Assembly: GCA_015680685.1 (NCBI GenBank)
Contig: MNCI01037709.1
Coordinates: 182,859-246,455, forward strand
Length of the DNA: 63,597 nt
Reading direction: 5' to 3'
Origin: Gnetum montanum
Taxonomy: Eukaryota; Streptophyta; Gnetopsida; Gnetales; Gnetaceae
The translations under genes and the position numbers were made by a program. The first letter of the stretch is position 1; every line of letters begins with the position of its first letter. The notes beneath the pieces are model-generated. The model saw nothing but the letters and a program-made list of their open reading frames with translations, was not told the origin of the DNA and ran no database searches. This document shows positions 24,101 to 35,639 of this stretch, in pieces.

Positions 24101-27100
24101 GATGAGCATTGAACCTCAGGGTGATGATCCTTTTACGTCAGGACCTGATTATTTCATTGATAATTTACTGATATATTTCAGCATTACCTCATCGGTATTA
24201 AAATGGTAGTTTATAGGATGCAGTTCAAAAGTCCTACTCAATGAGCTACACCTCACTGAGGAAATTTCAACATATGGGAGGGATGCTGCACTCAAATATT
24301 TCACTTATATTTCACAAAACAATAGTATATATCAACACAATCCATTTGAATTGAACTTATAACTTATATCAGAAATTTGTCTTTTTCAACCAACAAAAGA
24401 AGCAGGCCAATAAACAAAATAGGATTCAAGTCACCAGTCTTAACCAATGAACTGCACCTCATTGATAAGAATTTTAGTATATACTACGTGGAGTATAAAT
24501 ATCAAATTATAGCATATGCTCTAACTTGAAGCCCTCCTTTTGCAATGTTAAATTTATCTCCACACTTCATTGGTGAAAGGTCACTTTTTGAGTTTACCAT
24601 TCTTTTGCGGTTAAAATTCTGGGTATAATTTCACATAACAAGGCTTTGCAGCCTTTAAATTCTAAGGCTGATCTGGACCTACCTTTGACTTTGTGAAATT
24701 GGTAACCTCTTCGAGTGAAGCTTCTCCATGACGACTCCTTTAGAGTTGGGTTCTGCCTCCCATTGTATTCTACATACCTAGAACTGCAGAATTATCTGCT
24801 GATTGTGTATGCACCTTTATTTATGGCAGGATGATCTTCCCTTACATCCGCTGAAATGGAAGGATATAATACAGATAGCACACGCAGGATGACAGCATTG
24901 GCTTATGTTTTGTTCTCTACAACTGTGTATCTTGCACAGACACTTTTTCCTTGGAGCCTCGTGCCTTTTTGTAACAGGTTTTGATTCCTTTGAAGGCGAT
25001 GTCCTAGACCTGAGCGTAATGTAATTAATTTTTGCTTATTAATAACAAACATGACCCACCTATTTAAAAACAACAAAGGTTCCACGTTTCATTCTGCTCA
25101 TTAGTTTAGTTACAAGCTGAGAATGGTAGTATTTAATGAAACGGTTTGTCAATGATTTGTTTGATAACTGTCAAATGGAGAAGTAAATATATTTTGTCTG
25201 TTTTTAAAGTTACAAAGAAAACATGATGCCTTGCATTAATGTATCAAAGAATTTCAATTTCTGATACAATGGGTTTACAATAGCGAGTTCTTTCATTTGC
25301 TTACTTCACTTCACCAAATATTTTTCCTTCAAAATCATCTTCATTATCTGAGCTGCTCCCTATAATGATATTTTTAGATGTTACAACAATTTTGCTTATT
25401 AGAACCTCTTGCCAAGCAGAAAGCTAGAAAGTATTGATTGCAAACTCAACAAAGGAAGCATATAACAATATTTATAATCTTACAAAAATTTCAAATAGCA
25501 CTAACTACAGATATTGCTCCATAGTGGATTTGTTTTCAACACGTCATCCGCATCTCTGTTAAATAGTTTATGCAGAAATCCACAGTTTTTCAATTGTAAG
25601 TAGCAAAATCCATGTTTCCGCATTTTTCAACAATAATAAATGCCATAGTCATAACCAAAACCATGCAACTTTTCCAGAAAATGGAATGTATCTTTTTATA
25701 AATTACCATGACACTAGCAACTTCATAATGAAAAAGAAATTTTTCATGTAAAGCATGATTTTTAACGAATAACATAACAAAATAAACAACATAAAGCTTC
25801 ATTTCATTTTCATTTTCATAAACGACATAAACAAAACAATTGAAGTAACCTCACAGGATGGTATTTTTTATTATAGAAAATCATATTCTGGTGAAACAAA
25901 CCCATCACCTGATCAATTAGAATGGGAACTGATAGTCCACTGCATTTCTTCACTAAGCATGTAGCATCGTATTCCTGCAGAGCCAGAGTATCAAACATAA
26001 TTTGAATTTAGAATGGAGTGAGCATGTACCTAAACTAACCTTACGGTGACATACCTCCCAACAAGATTTGTCTTGGCCCAGATAGTTTGTAAATGCCTTT
26101 TGGCCCCATGGGCACTCAATGGGATTAACAATAGGAGAAAATGCAGATACAGACTGCATTCAAATAACCAAAACAATTACAATGACATATTAGTATTTCA
26201 TTTCAATGGAACTAATTTAACTAATTTAATAGCCATTATCACATGAGAGACAGGATGAACATTAACCTTGAATTTATTCTGATTCTTTAGGAAGATTGTT
26301 AGTGCTCCATGACCACCCATGGAATGCCCAAATATTGATGCATTCGTGGTGTCAAGATGCTTGAAATGCAATGCTAGTAACTCAGGCAATTCCCTGATAA
26401 TATAATCATACATCCGCCAATTTTTCCACTTTTCCTGTGTGGCATTCAAATAAAAACCAGCACCTGCATCAGCCAAGTCAAAACTCAGCATATAACGCAT
26501 AACTTGGGTGGAAAAGAATTGATAAATAACTGGAAATTAATAATTCAGTTGTGTGATAATCAAACAAAAATCAACAGCTGAGAGTTCCATAGAGAGCCTC
26601 ACCGACACCAAAATCCCAGCTGTCAGATTCCCCTTCAATATTTAGGCCTCCTGAACCCATAACCAACACATTGGACATACTTAAGAATTGAGAATTTATA
26701 CAATACAACTTCTAAAGAGCCTTCTTATAAAAATTCTGCATACATATATAAAAATGATAAATTGCATAGGAACCCCAAAAATAAAAAGAAGAAGAAGAAG
26801 AAAGAATAAAGAATTGTTCCAGTAACACATATATAACTTCAAATGGTATATTGAATATGAAACAGAGTTTATTATTCAGCCCAAAAAATACTCCTCGTTA
26901 TGTATTTCAAACTATATAATCTAGCATGCCCAAATGACCGGGAAAATATATAGATTTTCATAAATTGCCTTCCAAGTACCTCAGCAACCATAGTGGTGAT
27001 CTTAGCTTAACTACCATCTACGTAACTATTTTTAGTCCATTTCCATATTTGTTCGTTTGTGTGCCTTTGTTTACTACATCAAAAGATAGCCAAAACAACC

Positions 27101-29310
27101 TTTAAAGATTAAAGTGCAATTTTGGGTGTATCTCTGAACCATTCATGAATTCCAAGAATTGCCCAAACATTTCACAGGCAAAGAATACCAACCAGCTTTT
27201 GAAATACAACGTAATCAATTTAAAAGGAATATCAGAAACTTTCAGTAGGGTGCAATGTTACGTTTGACTTACGAGGAGATGTGTCAGGAGCAATCAAAGC
27301 AACACCTTCTTTAGATGCAGCACGCTGAGCTCCAGACTTGATAATAAAGTTCTCATCAGTGCAGGTAAGGCCAGAAAGCCAGTAGAGAAGCTGCATAAGA
27401 CAAAAGAGATGAACTACATAAGGAAATCAACGCTCAGGTAAAATTCCTATTTCATATCAGTACAAAATGCAGCACAACAGAAAAGACAAAGGAATCCCAT
27501 TTGTAGACATCATATCAGCCTACGCATATATACTTTATAGCAGAACGCCACACGAAAATAATTAAAGATACAAGTCCATCCCTTTTACAAATCTTAACTT
27601 CGAATTGTTCAATAAATCATATTCATTTTCTTAACAATAAAATCATGTTTTCACTGGGTAGATGATGACCTGTCAGAGGTCATGGTTTTGCCTTCCATAT
27701 CTCACACAATCTCCATCGGTACTTTTATCAATATCATTGTAGGATGATATATCGGTTTAATTGTACTTTACAGATCTAGTGGCTTTGGCAAACTGCTAAA
27801 CCCACCAATACCACTATTTGTAGTATTGCTTGAGATAGCAGAGGAAGAATGAGAGCCCTGGAACAGTGGGTAGAAATGTAGATATTGTTGAAGCAGATCC
27901 AGTCTCCATTGATGGGTTTGGAGCAGGGGCAAACTCCCCCAAATCTTGTGATAAAGCTGCTGCACCCATCATCATAACGGTAACCACAGACATTAACAGA
28001 GCTGTGTTCTACGCTGCCATTTTCAGCTGAAAAAGTTTGAAAGAACTGAACCACGGTAGAATTCCTGTTTTCAAATTCCCAAGAGTCTCACTCTGTAGAG
28101 CTGTGTACTTTACGGGTCCAATGGTTTTGGAAAACAGTCGGACTGTTGACGAATACTATTTTTCAGATAAAATGGCATTCTGAACAGCCCTTGCAAATGA
28201 ACAATGGATCGGGGCTCTCCGCCATAGGTGAAAAAATGATCTAAATTGAAACTCTTAACTCCACTAGAACACACATGGAATAACAAGGGCACACAGAACT
28301 TCTGGCAAAAATGTCCGATAAGAGAAAAATTACAGGCCACGTTGAAAAAGAATTCAAAGCCTTTCATACTTACAATGTAGTTAAACTCTTGGGAATACAG
28401 AACCTGTAAACGCAAAGGTAATATAACTGGTAATTTTTCTTCGATGGTTAAAAATCAATTTGCAAAACCCCAGCACTGATGGAAGCATCGCCTTAACAGA
28501 AGGTTTGAAAATCAACCCAGCAGCGGCAAAGAAGGTTCCGTAGACAACAAAACTTCACAATCTTTCTTTAGTTTTACCAAATCCGGATAAGAACGTAGCG
28601 GTATTGGTGTACAAAAAGTAAATTTAAAAGCAGTTTGGTGTTGGTGAGTCTAGCGGTTTTGGGAAAACCCCTAGATCCGTAAAGTACAATTATCCCGCTA
28701 TATCGTTTACAAGACTTCTGCTCGAGGGTTTAACCTCCAATCATAAGAATTAAAATTATTTCCTTATTAATGCCATAAACAATATGATCCAAATTCGGGA
28801 GTCATCCAATGCGGAATAAATACCATCGTAAAAACAACGCAAACAAAGAGACCAAATGCTACGTGTAGTTTCAGTTATCTATTGGATTACTTTGCTTTAA
28901 ATTTCAGCATGGAATTGTCTCCTCTGCAGTTCCTCCGCATAGTTACAAAAACAATTACTGACAATGGAAAAGAGGATTACAAAATAACCTACAATAGATT
29001 TTACAGATAACATCGCCAGACTCCATTTCAAAACGGAATTGTTTCATTTACAGAAGCCTTAAAAATGAGATAATGAAATCAAAAGTCGTAATACAGAGGA
29101 AATTCAATGCATACGAAGGCAGCCTAGGCAGATTGAAACATGTATGTGCTAGTTTAAGAAGCTTACCGGAACTTTGCGGGTTTCTGCTGCCGGAGGAAAA
29201 TATATGCTAAATGTCATATTACATCCAAGAGTAGTGCTGAAATGCTTGTATCTTTTGTTGAATCCCCCGAACATTTTGTTACAGCCGATCTCAGTGGGAG
29301 CTCCTTCCAT
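21188..29310 (-). CDS. SFGH: S-formylglutathione hydrolase, 7 exons, 285 aa
   Basis: Exons, in coding order, are 29310-29167, 27390-27273, 26650-26603, 26463-26267, 26153-26055, 25974-25909 and 21373-21188. All introns are GT...AG and the phases agree, giving 858 nt including TAA, or 285 residues, the usual family length. The enzyme hydrolyses S-formylglutathione to formate and glutathione, the last step of glutathione-dependent formaldehyde removal, in the cytosol. It is an esterase D type alpha/beta hydrolase. The nucleophile Ser151 lies in GHSMGG, the likely acid is Asp228 (GDKDAF), and the base is His261 (GYDHSYFF). Cys58 in LTCTDENF matches the regulatory Cys known from plant family members. 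The start is the ATG before EGAPTEIG; the open frame upstream lacks another ATG, and TTTGTGCAG at 29330-29322 may be the acceptor of a 5' UTR intron. No signal peptide. This is the only intact gene in the window. Confidence 0.95.
21374..25908 (-). other. Intron 6 of SFGH (4535 bp) with dispersed repeats
   Basis: It is bounded by the donor GTGATGGG after ILIDQ and the acceptor TTGAATTTCAG before GDKDAF. Open frames inside it, such as 21824-22180 plus, show no recognisable protein and are probably chance. It holds related repeat copies around 23310-23400, 24001-24262 and 24420-24475, otherwise AT-rich text. Confidence 0.85.
24001..24262 (+). repeat. Dispersed SINE-like repeat with B-box-like motif in SFGH intron 6
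   Basis: GGGTTCAAGCC at about 24023 fits an RNA polymerase III B box. The 3' part (TTTCAGCATTACCTCATCGGTATTAAAATGG, then TATAGGATGCAGTTCAAAAGTCC and AATGAGCTACACCTCACTGA) is repeated imperfectly at about 23310-23400 (CAGCATTAACCCATTGATAT, then GTAGGATGCAAGTCATATGCC). Its last 20 bp also recur at about 24450-24472. At least three partial copies thus sit within about 1.2 kb. Confidence 0.5.
27737..28711. mobile_element. Inverted-repeat-flanked element in SFGH intron 1 (about 975 bp)
   Basis: The left end (27737-27820: TTGTAGGATGATATATCGG, then TTAATTGTACTTTACAGATC, TAGTGGCTTTGGCAAAC, CCCACCAATACC) matches the complement of the right end (28711-28635: TTGTAAACGATATAGCGGG, ATAATTGTACTTTACGGATC, TAGGGGTTTTCCCAAAACC, CTCACCAACACC) at roughly three quarters of positions over 75 bp. 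A third, partial copy in left orientation lies at 28103-28140. No transposase frame and no clear target duplication were found, so it could be a non-autonomous DNA transposon or an inverted pair of a dispersed repeat. Confidence 0.55.
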
Positions 29311-31222
29311 GTTGCAAAACCCTGCACAAACACCTGCCAACGAGCAAATTTGCGGTGGAAGAAAGAGAAATGATAATCCTCCTGCTTTTCAATGGATCAA
29401 CTGTAACAGTAAACTACGGAACCTTCTCAAATACCTTAACAGAAATTCTCCAGTACTCTTTTGGATAATGACACTATTTATTTATCTGTATCAACCTATT
29501 TTCCCTGAGTGAAGAAAGAGTGCAAAATTTCTTGCCCCCTCTTGTCTGTCACATAATTTAAACGGACGAGAGGCTTTTTCACGCTATATTATAACATGTT
29601 TTATTTTAGACACGTTTTTATATAACGCAATTTTATATTATGTACCTTGTTTGTAAGACCTTTGTTCTCTTGTTTTTCTAACCTACATTAATTGGAATGG
29701 ATCACATAAGAATAAGAAGAATAAAACAAGAGAGATAGGTTCCAAAAAGTTGCCATGAAATTAGAAAACAAATTTATAACAAACTAAAAATGAATATGTA
29801 GCACATAACTTGAATATGAGGTAAGACCTTTGAAGGATACAAAATAACTTGCGATCCAATTAAAATGTGTTTGACAATGTTTTGGCTTTTTTTTATGTAC
29901 TTTAAATAAAATGAATGTTCCATTTATGTAACATGATAGAATAACTTCAAACTATTTTATTAGTGCCTTAAATGCTTTCTTAAGTACAATAATGGACATG
30001 TTCAATTATAATTTTCTATGAGAATTTGATCCATAAAAAATTATGTGCTCTACTTCATCCCCTCATCCCCTCTAGTGTGGCATTCTTAGCCATTTCATTG
30101 GAATAACATGGGATGTAAGTAATACTCTTGTCTTATCTCATTTTATGAATCATCAAATGATTTATATATATGATCATCATTATCATCCTAGCCTTGTCCC
30201 AACAACATAAAGTCAACTAAAATGATTTATATGTATCATTAACTCAACTGATTTTTGAAAAGTATGGGTTCATGCAAATTCTAGATTATGTACCTTGATC
30301 TTTAAGTTTTTTTAATCATTTTAGTCTACTCTATAAAGCTCAAAGTTTGTAAACTCTTCATGCACATTAACTTTCAAATTCATTTTTGTTGATTGAACAA
30401 TGATTTCTAAGGTCCTAAATATTGGTGTATTTAATCATCATCATGATTTATTAATTATATAAAAATAACTCCTATATTTGATCAAGCACCATTGAAAATT
30501 GAAGGGTACCTTATTTTATTGAATTATCAAATCTATTTTTGATTTTTGAAAAAGTCAAAAAGGACATTATCTCTTGAATTAGACCAATTAAGCATTCTAA
30601 AAATCCTAGCTGCATCTAATGGTTTTCATAAGACTTTGCATATAATTGAGATAGATCTTGACTTATGTGTATTTAGTTTTATAACATAATTTTTTAAAGT
30701 TATGTCACTGTTATCATTAAGAGGGTCATATATTTAACCCATGTCATTTAAAAGGAGTCAATGCAAGCATGTCAATAATAAGATGTTGTAGATCATGCTA
30801 AGGTTTCTTTTATTAAAGTTTCAATAGCTAACCCTCCCTTTTATTTTAATGTTGTTAAATAAGGTTCCAATTAGTTTAATTCTAAAGAATTATTTAATAG
30901 CCAAAGGGAAATAAATATATATTCCTAAAACCTCATAGATAGCTATTATTGATTTAGATAATTTCCAAATGATTTTACAAAATAAAATTAAAAAAAAGAA
31001 AATTCATCTTTCAACAAACATTTGTCAACTCTTAATAATGGCTACCACTTTTAAGATATTTCATTTACAATTATTTCTTTTGCAACTCTTATATATGATA
31101 TGGAAATAACCTCTTATGAGGATACTATCTTCATTGATAAGGTGGAGGCCTCCTTCCCCTTTACCTAATGATCATCCTCTCTAGCATCCAAGGTATTACT
31201 ACTAGACTTTGTACAAAACCTG
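29311..31222. other. 5' flank of SFGH and AT-rich intergenic DNA
   Basis: The first few hundred bases upstream of the minus-strand start codon should hold the SFGH promoter and leader, but I cannot place a TATA box with confidence. The rest, to the insertion site of element B, is AT-rich with no gene, RNA or recognised repeat. Confidence 0.45.
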
Positions 31223-31227
31223 CCAGT
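31223..31227. repeat. Left target-site duplication of element B (CCAGT)
   Basis: CCAGT directly precedes the LTR start TGATGAG and recurs directly after the other LTR at 44366-44370. A 5-bp duplication is what Ty3/gypsy integrases make. Confidence 0.9.
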
Positions 31228-32142
31228 TGATGAGTTGCATTCAGTTGGCTATGTTGACAAGGCCTTGTTGACTAGGCCTCATTGACGAGGCCTAGTCAAT
31301 GCATCTTACCATGCGTCAACAAGGCCTCATCAACACAGTGTTGGTTTTTGGTTATAAATATGTGTAGGCAACCGTATTTATGGCAATTAGAGATTGTAGT
31401 TGCAGCGAAGCTCTTGCAAGTTTCTCCATTTGAAAGTTAGAATTTTTCCTCCAAGTGCCCGCAGCAAGAGTCATTGAGTGTATGGATCTTTATTCGAGCA
31501 TTGTTGTACCTAAGCACAATAATGTGTGCAACAATAAACACGAGCTTTCTGATAAACCTTGCAGCACTTTGGATAGATTAGCTATTTCAATTATGCATTC
31601 AATGTTTTTAATTATTTATTAAATGTTTTCCATTAGTTATTAAATATTTTCCAATTATTACATTAATGAAGCAATTAAGCCAGATAAATTACACACATAA
31701 GTATGACTGCTTCGAGCATAACATGTATTCACTTAGTAATCCCAGCAACGTTATTGCTTGGTACACTTGGTGGCACAGCGCTTGGTCGCCTAGCAGCAGA
31801 TACATGGGTTCAAGATATGTACAAAAGTGGGATCAGATGCTGATGTTAGGATTAGTTAAATGCTAATTAATTAGTTAACTTAGATTAGTTAATTAAATTC
31901 TTTTTATCAACATTTTGAACACCGAAATATAAAACACAAAATGATAAAAATCATATGCCTCAATTACACTTAACCATACCAACAAATGTCATAAGTGTAA
32001 TTGGGAAGACAACAATTGACCCTTAAGGATAGATTCACTTCCTAAAGGACTAGTGCACCAAAAACGATAAAGTCCATGAAATTCACCCAGATCGTGTGTG
32101 AACACTTTGTGGTTGAATGTAGGGGTACCTCACTGCTCATCA
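31228..32142 (+). repeat. 5' LTR of element B (915 bp)
   Basis: Starts TGATGAGTTGCATTCAGTTGG and ends CTGCTCATCA. U3 carries an inverted repeat with 13-bp perfect arms (TTGACTAGGCCTC at 31268-31280 and its complement at 31287-31299) and a second GAGGCCT-type box at about 31314-31332. The TATA box GTTATAAATA lies at 31351-31360. The transcript start should be about 30 bp downstream. Confidence 0.9.
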
Positions 32143-32464
32143 TTGGCACTATTGCTAGGGACTTTGTTTGTGGAACATGCACTATTTAGGCTTAAGTGAA
32201 TACCATTAATATCATTGTATGAACCTCANGCCTAAATAGTGCATGTTCCACAAACAAAGTCCCTAGCAATAGTGCCAATGATGAGCAGTGAGGTACCCCT
32301 ACATTCAACCACAAAGTGTTCACACACGATCTGGGTGAATTTCATGGACTTTATCGTTTTTGGTGCACTAGTCCTTTAGGAAGTGAATCTATCCTTAAGG
32401 GTCAATTGTTGTCTTCCCAATTACACTTATGACATTTGTTGGTATGGTTAAGTGTAATTGAGGC
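31957..32464. repeat. Perfect 235-bp inverted duplication next to N bases (probable assembly fold-back)
   Basis: The arm 32230-32464 is the reverse complement of 31957-32191 (the end of the 5' LTR, primer-binding site and leader), with a 38-bp spacer. I saw no mismatch over the compared length. Single N bases stand at both edges of the second arm (32229 and 32465). An old element with diverged LTRs would not keep a perfect fold-back, so a wrongly filled gap is the likely cause. Confidence 0.85.
32143..32162 (+). promoter_or_regulatory. Primer-binding site of element B (decayed tRNA-Asp type)
   Basis: TTGGCACTATTGCTAGGGAC directly follows the 5' LTR. It differs from the intact TTGTCGCCGTTGCCGGGGAC form at 54400 mainly by C-to-T and G-to-A changes. 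The site would pair with the 3' end of tRNA-Asp to start minus-strand DNA synthesis. Confidence 0.75.
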
Positions 32465-32465
32465 N

Positions 32466-34640
32466 CAATAGATTTGTGCCTAGGATGCTACTTAAAACTC
32501 TTAAGAAGTTGGGCATCTTAGATCTTTATGAAAAATACAGTATGGATGGATATGACACTCAAAACTATTATCCCACTAAAACCCAACTCAAGCAAGATCG
32601 ACATCAGAAGAAGCTCCATGAGGCTACAAAGGGGAAACATTACACTAATCCCTTGTTCCTACTAAATCAAGATGACAATGAGGATCCTCCCTTTGAAGGT
32701 TCTTGACATGAAGATTCTCCACCCCCTGATATTGGTGATGAGGGTGTGAACTTGAACATGTGATCCACTATCCATAAATTAGGTTCAGAAAAAAGTGACA
32801 ACCAAGATAGGGACTTAGGCAAGAACCATAATAGTAGATTCCAAACATTCCTCTTCATCTGATGGTTCTCATGGAAGCCACTATCGAAACAATCGTGATG
32901 AAGGTGATCAGCAAGATAACAATGACCATGAAGGCCACCAAAATTGAAGGGGTGGCTAAAACCATCATCGGTGTCATCGATGCAATGATAATGATGAACC
33001 TCTATTAGCAACTTGAAGTATGCTCAACATTTTAGAGGTAGTAAAAATCCCAACCAGGCATATAAAGGATAGTCAGATCAAGTGCCCAGACATGAATAAT
33101 ATCCTAAGATTTGAGGGGGGATACAACTCTGATTTGCAAACACATCTACAAGCTTTTCATGATGCCTGTGCCTTATAGAACATAGAGAATGAGTGTCAAA
33201 AACTCAAGCTTTTATCAAGGACACTCATTAAGGAAGCTGAAAGTTAGTACCAATCCTTAGAGCTTAAATCTATCTACCGATGGAGTACCATGCTAGAGTT
33301 CAATGGCAAATATCATACATCCTCCAAAGTGTCTAATCTGAGAAGGAAAATCTAAGGCTAGAAACAAGGAGCACATGAACCCCTAGATGCCACCATGGGC
33401 AGATACTATTCACTCTTACATCGATGCCCTGGTCATGGTTATTCTCAAAGGGAACAACTTCGCCACATCATTAATGGACTCAGAGCAAAAACAAGAAGAA
33501 CCCTTGGGGTGTATGCCCAGGAAGTTTGTCTAAACTGAGAGCTCATCAAATCCAAAGGCTAATTGAGTAGGTAGCAAAAGAAAAAGGGGAGTTATGAAAA
33601 ATGGAAAGTGCTAAAGAGTATAATAGGGATCCTTCCATTAGGAAACAAGAGGTCTGATTTTGTGATAAGGAGGAGTCACCATTTGATGAAGTGGTGAACA
33701 GAAAGACCTTGCCCATCCAAAAATCCATTTTGATATTTCGGCCAAGGTTGATAAGTTATGGGATACTTTGGATGAAAAATTTGAAATTGCTTTGAAGATT
33801 GTTAAGGAATCCAAAGAGCAAAATAGTGATCGTAATTACAAAAGGTGAAAAGAAGCTAAACATGCCTACCAAAGAGGTAAGGGCAATGCTACTACAATAG
33901 AGGAAGTTGTGGAGTTTGACTCTGATGATGAAACTGAATGTGACATCTGTCAATATGAACATCCAAAGGGATGTTGCCTTGTGGTGTTACATTTACAAGA
34001 GTTTGGAGTGTACACATTGAATCCTTGCGTAGCACATAGGCAAGCTCTAAGATGATTGCCTTATCCTCAAGGCAATCCACGATAGTTTCACCAATAGCAA
34101 CAAGCTTACTACCCAAGTGGAACTCCTACCCAATCGTACAAACAATACCAACAGTGCTATCAACCACAATCATGGGGAATGCCACTACCAAGGCAATAGT
34201 ATCCTTATAGGCAACTAGATCCATACGGGTACCATGTTTAGTAGACCATCTCCCTTAGAAGTTCAGCAAGTCATACATCATTCCAACATCACTATTACCC
34301 TCCATAGTACCACCGAACACATTCACCATCTACTGAAGGGAAAAACCCATATCCATATCCATATCATCCTCCACATCCCTCTACACATACATCTCCACCT
34401 TTAACCCTATTACCTCCTACTCCATCCATGCAAGGTGAGATTCCTCCATAGCCACAACAACAAAATGCTATGAGGGCTATACACTCATAACTAGTTTTTC
34501 AGCCAAGTGGTCCAGACAATCAATCAAGGAAAAGACCCTTCTTCTGACCCAGCAGTCTTCTTCAACCCTCATAATTTGGTCTGGCTGACTATCCTACATC
34601 CCAACACCCTCATCCTCTGCATCCAATACCTTTGAGTGCC
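32466..34640 (+). pseudogene. Gag remnant of element B
   Basis: Translation gives a Gag-like frame broken by stops and shifts. The recognisable core is at about 33030-33345 (IPTRHIKDSQIKCPDMNNIL, RFEGGYNSDLQTHLQAFHDA, YRWSTMLEF), which aligns with 55460-55766 in element C. A zinc-knuckle-like motif CDICQYEHPKGCC stands at about 33940-33980 (C-x2-C-x3-H-x4-C). The 3' third is Pro-, Tyr- and Gln-rich. The N-terminus is lost at the N base at 32465. The product would form the virus-like particle and bind the RNA genome. Confidence 0.65.
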
Positions 34641-34699
34641 CTTTAAACCAAGTGCCACCTAGGATCTAGACTATGATGCTAACTCATGCTATTTTAGAC

Positions 34700-35290
34700 T
34701 AAATCAAGGCTAGCAATCTTCCTACAAAAAGATCTAACCCAAGAAGTCCACTCATATATCTATAGATCATTGGACATAAGCCATGCAAAGCTCTTCTTGA
34801 CTTTGGTTTTGGAGTTAATCTCATCTCCCATGACATCTCCAAGGCGTGGAACCTACCACCTCTTAAGATAAGCAACATTCATTTAGAATTAGTAGATCAG
34901 TCAATTATGATCCCTCTGGGATTAGTAGAGGACATTGTGACCACAGTTTGTGAGTGATCCTATCCTATTGATTTTCTAGTGATCAAGGTGGACAATTATA
35001 AAAGTGACTTCCCCATCATTATGGGAAGGGCTTGGTTAAGCACGGTCAATCCACGAATGGGTATAAGGGACCTATCTTTAGAAACATCCAAGGAAAATGA
35101 ATTGGGCAAGATTGAGAAGAAGCATATTCTATGCATCGCATACAGTGATAACAGGTGCAATTTCATGCAAAAAATTTGGTCAATCAAGAGTACATACATT
35201 AAGCCATGCAATCAGTATGCACAAGAAATTAACATTTAAAGATGCCTGTATGCAGCATCCATAAAATAGGAGGGCACCCAATGGCTAATA
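34700..35290 (+). pseudogene. Protease remnant of element B
   Basis: The frame contains KPCKALLDFGFGVNLISHD at about 34785, an aspartic-protease active site with DFG in place of D-S/T-G. Further on are NIHLELVDQSIMIPLGLVED and FPIIMGRAWLSTVNPRMGI, the conserved C-terminal ILGRPWL-like segment. The open stretch 34979-35239 is the least damaged part. A stop replaces a codon at about 34954 (TGT GAG TGA). Confidence 0.65.
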
Positions 35291-35639
35291 GCAAACTCAA
35301 ATAGTAGCACACTATGCATGGAACCAGCTGAGAGCCTAACATGTGCTTATGTTGAAGGCATCGACAAAATTGAACAAATTCATTCTCAACTCTTTGATGA
35401 AGATGATGATATTTGTTGTGGGGTGTTGGAAATCCCTGATCACTTCAAGCAAGAGCCCTTAGAGCTAAAAATTTAACTGACCAGAATGGTAAACTGATCA
35501 TAATTAATGCAAAACTTACTCCTAAATAAAAAGCAAAGTTATTGAAGGTGGTGAACAAATGGTCAACAACCTTCGCTTAGTCATATCTAGAGCTAACAGG
35601 AATCAATCCAAGGATATGCCAGCATCACATCTACACTAA

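Noticed and set aside
29174-29512. Plus-strand open frame overlapping SFGH exon 1
   Set aside because: Shadow of exon 1 on the opposite strand; the minus-strand reading has clear conserved SFGH protein.
32143-32464. Hairpin that could be taken for a small-RNA precursor
   Set aside because: Exact inverted copy with N bases at its edges inside an otherwise diverged element; an assembly fold-back is far more likely.
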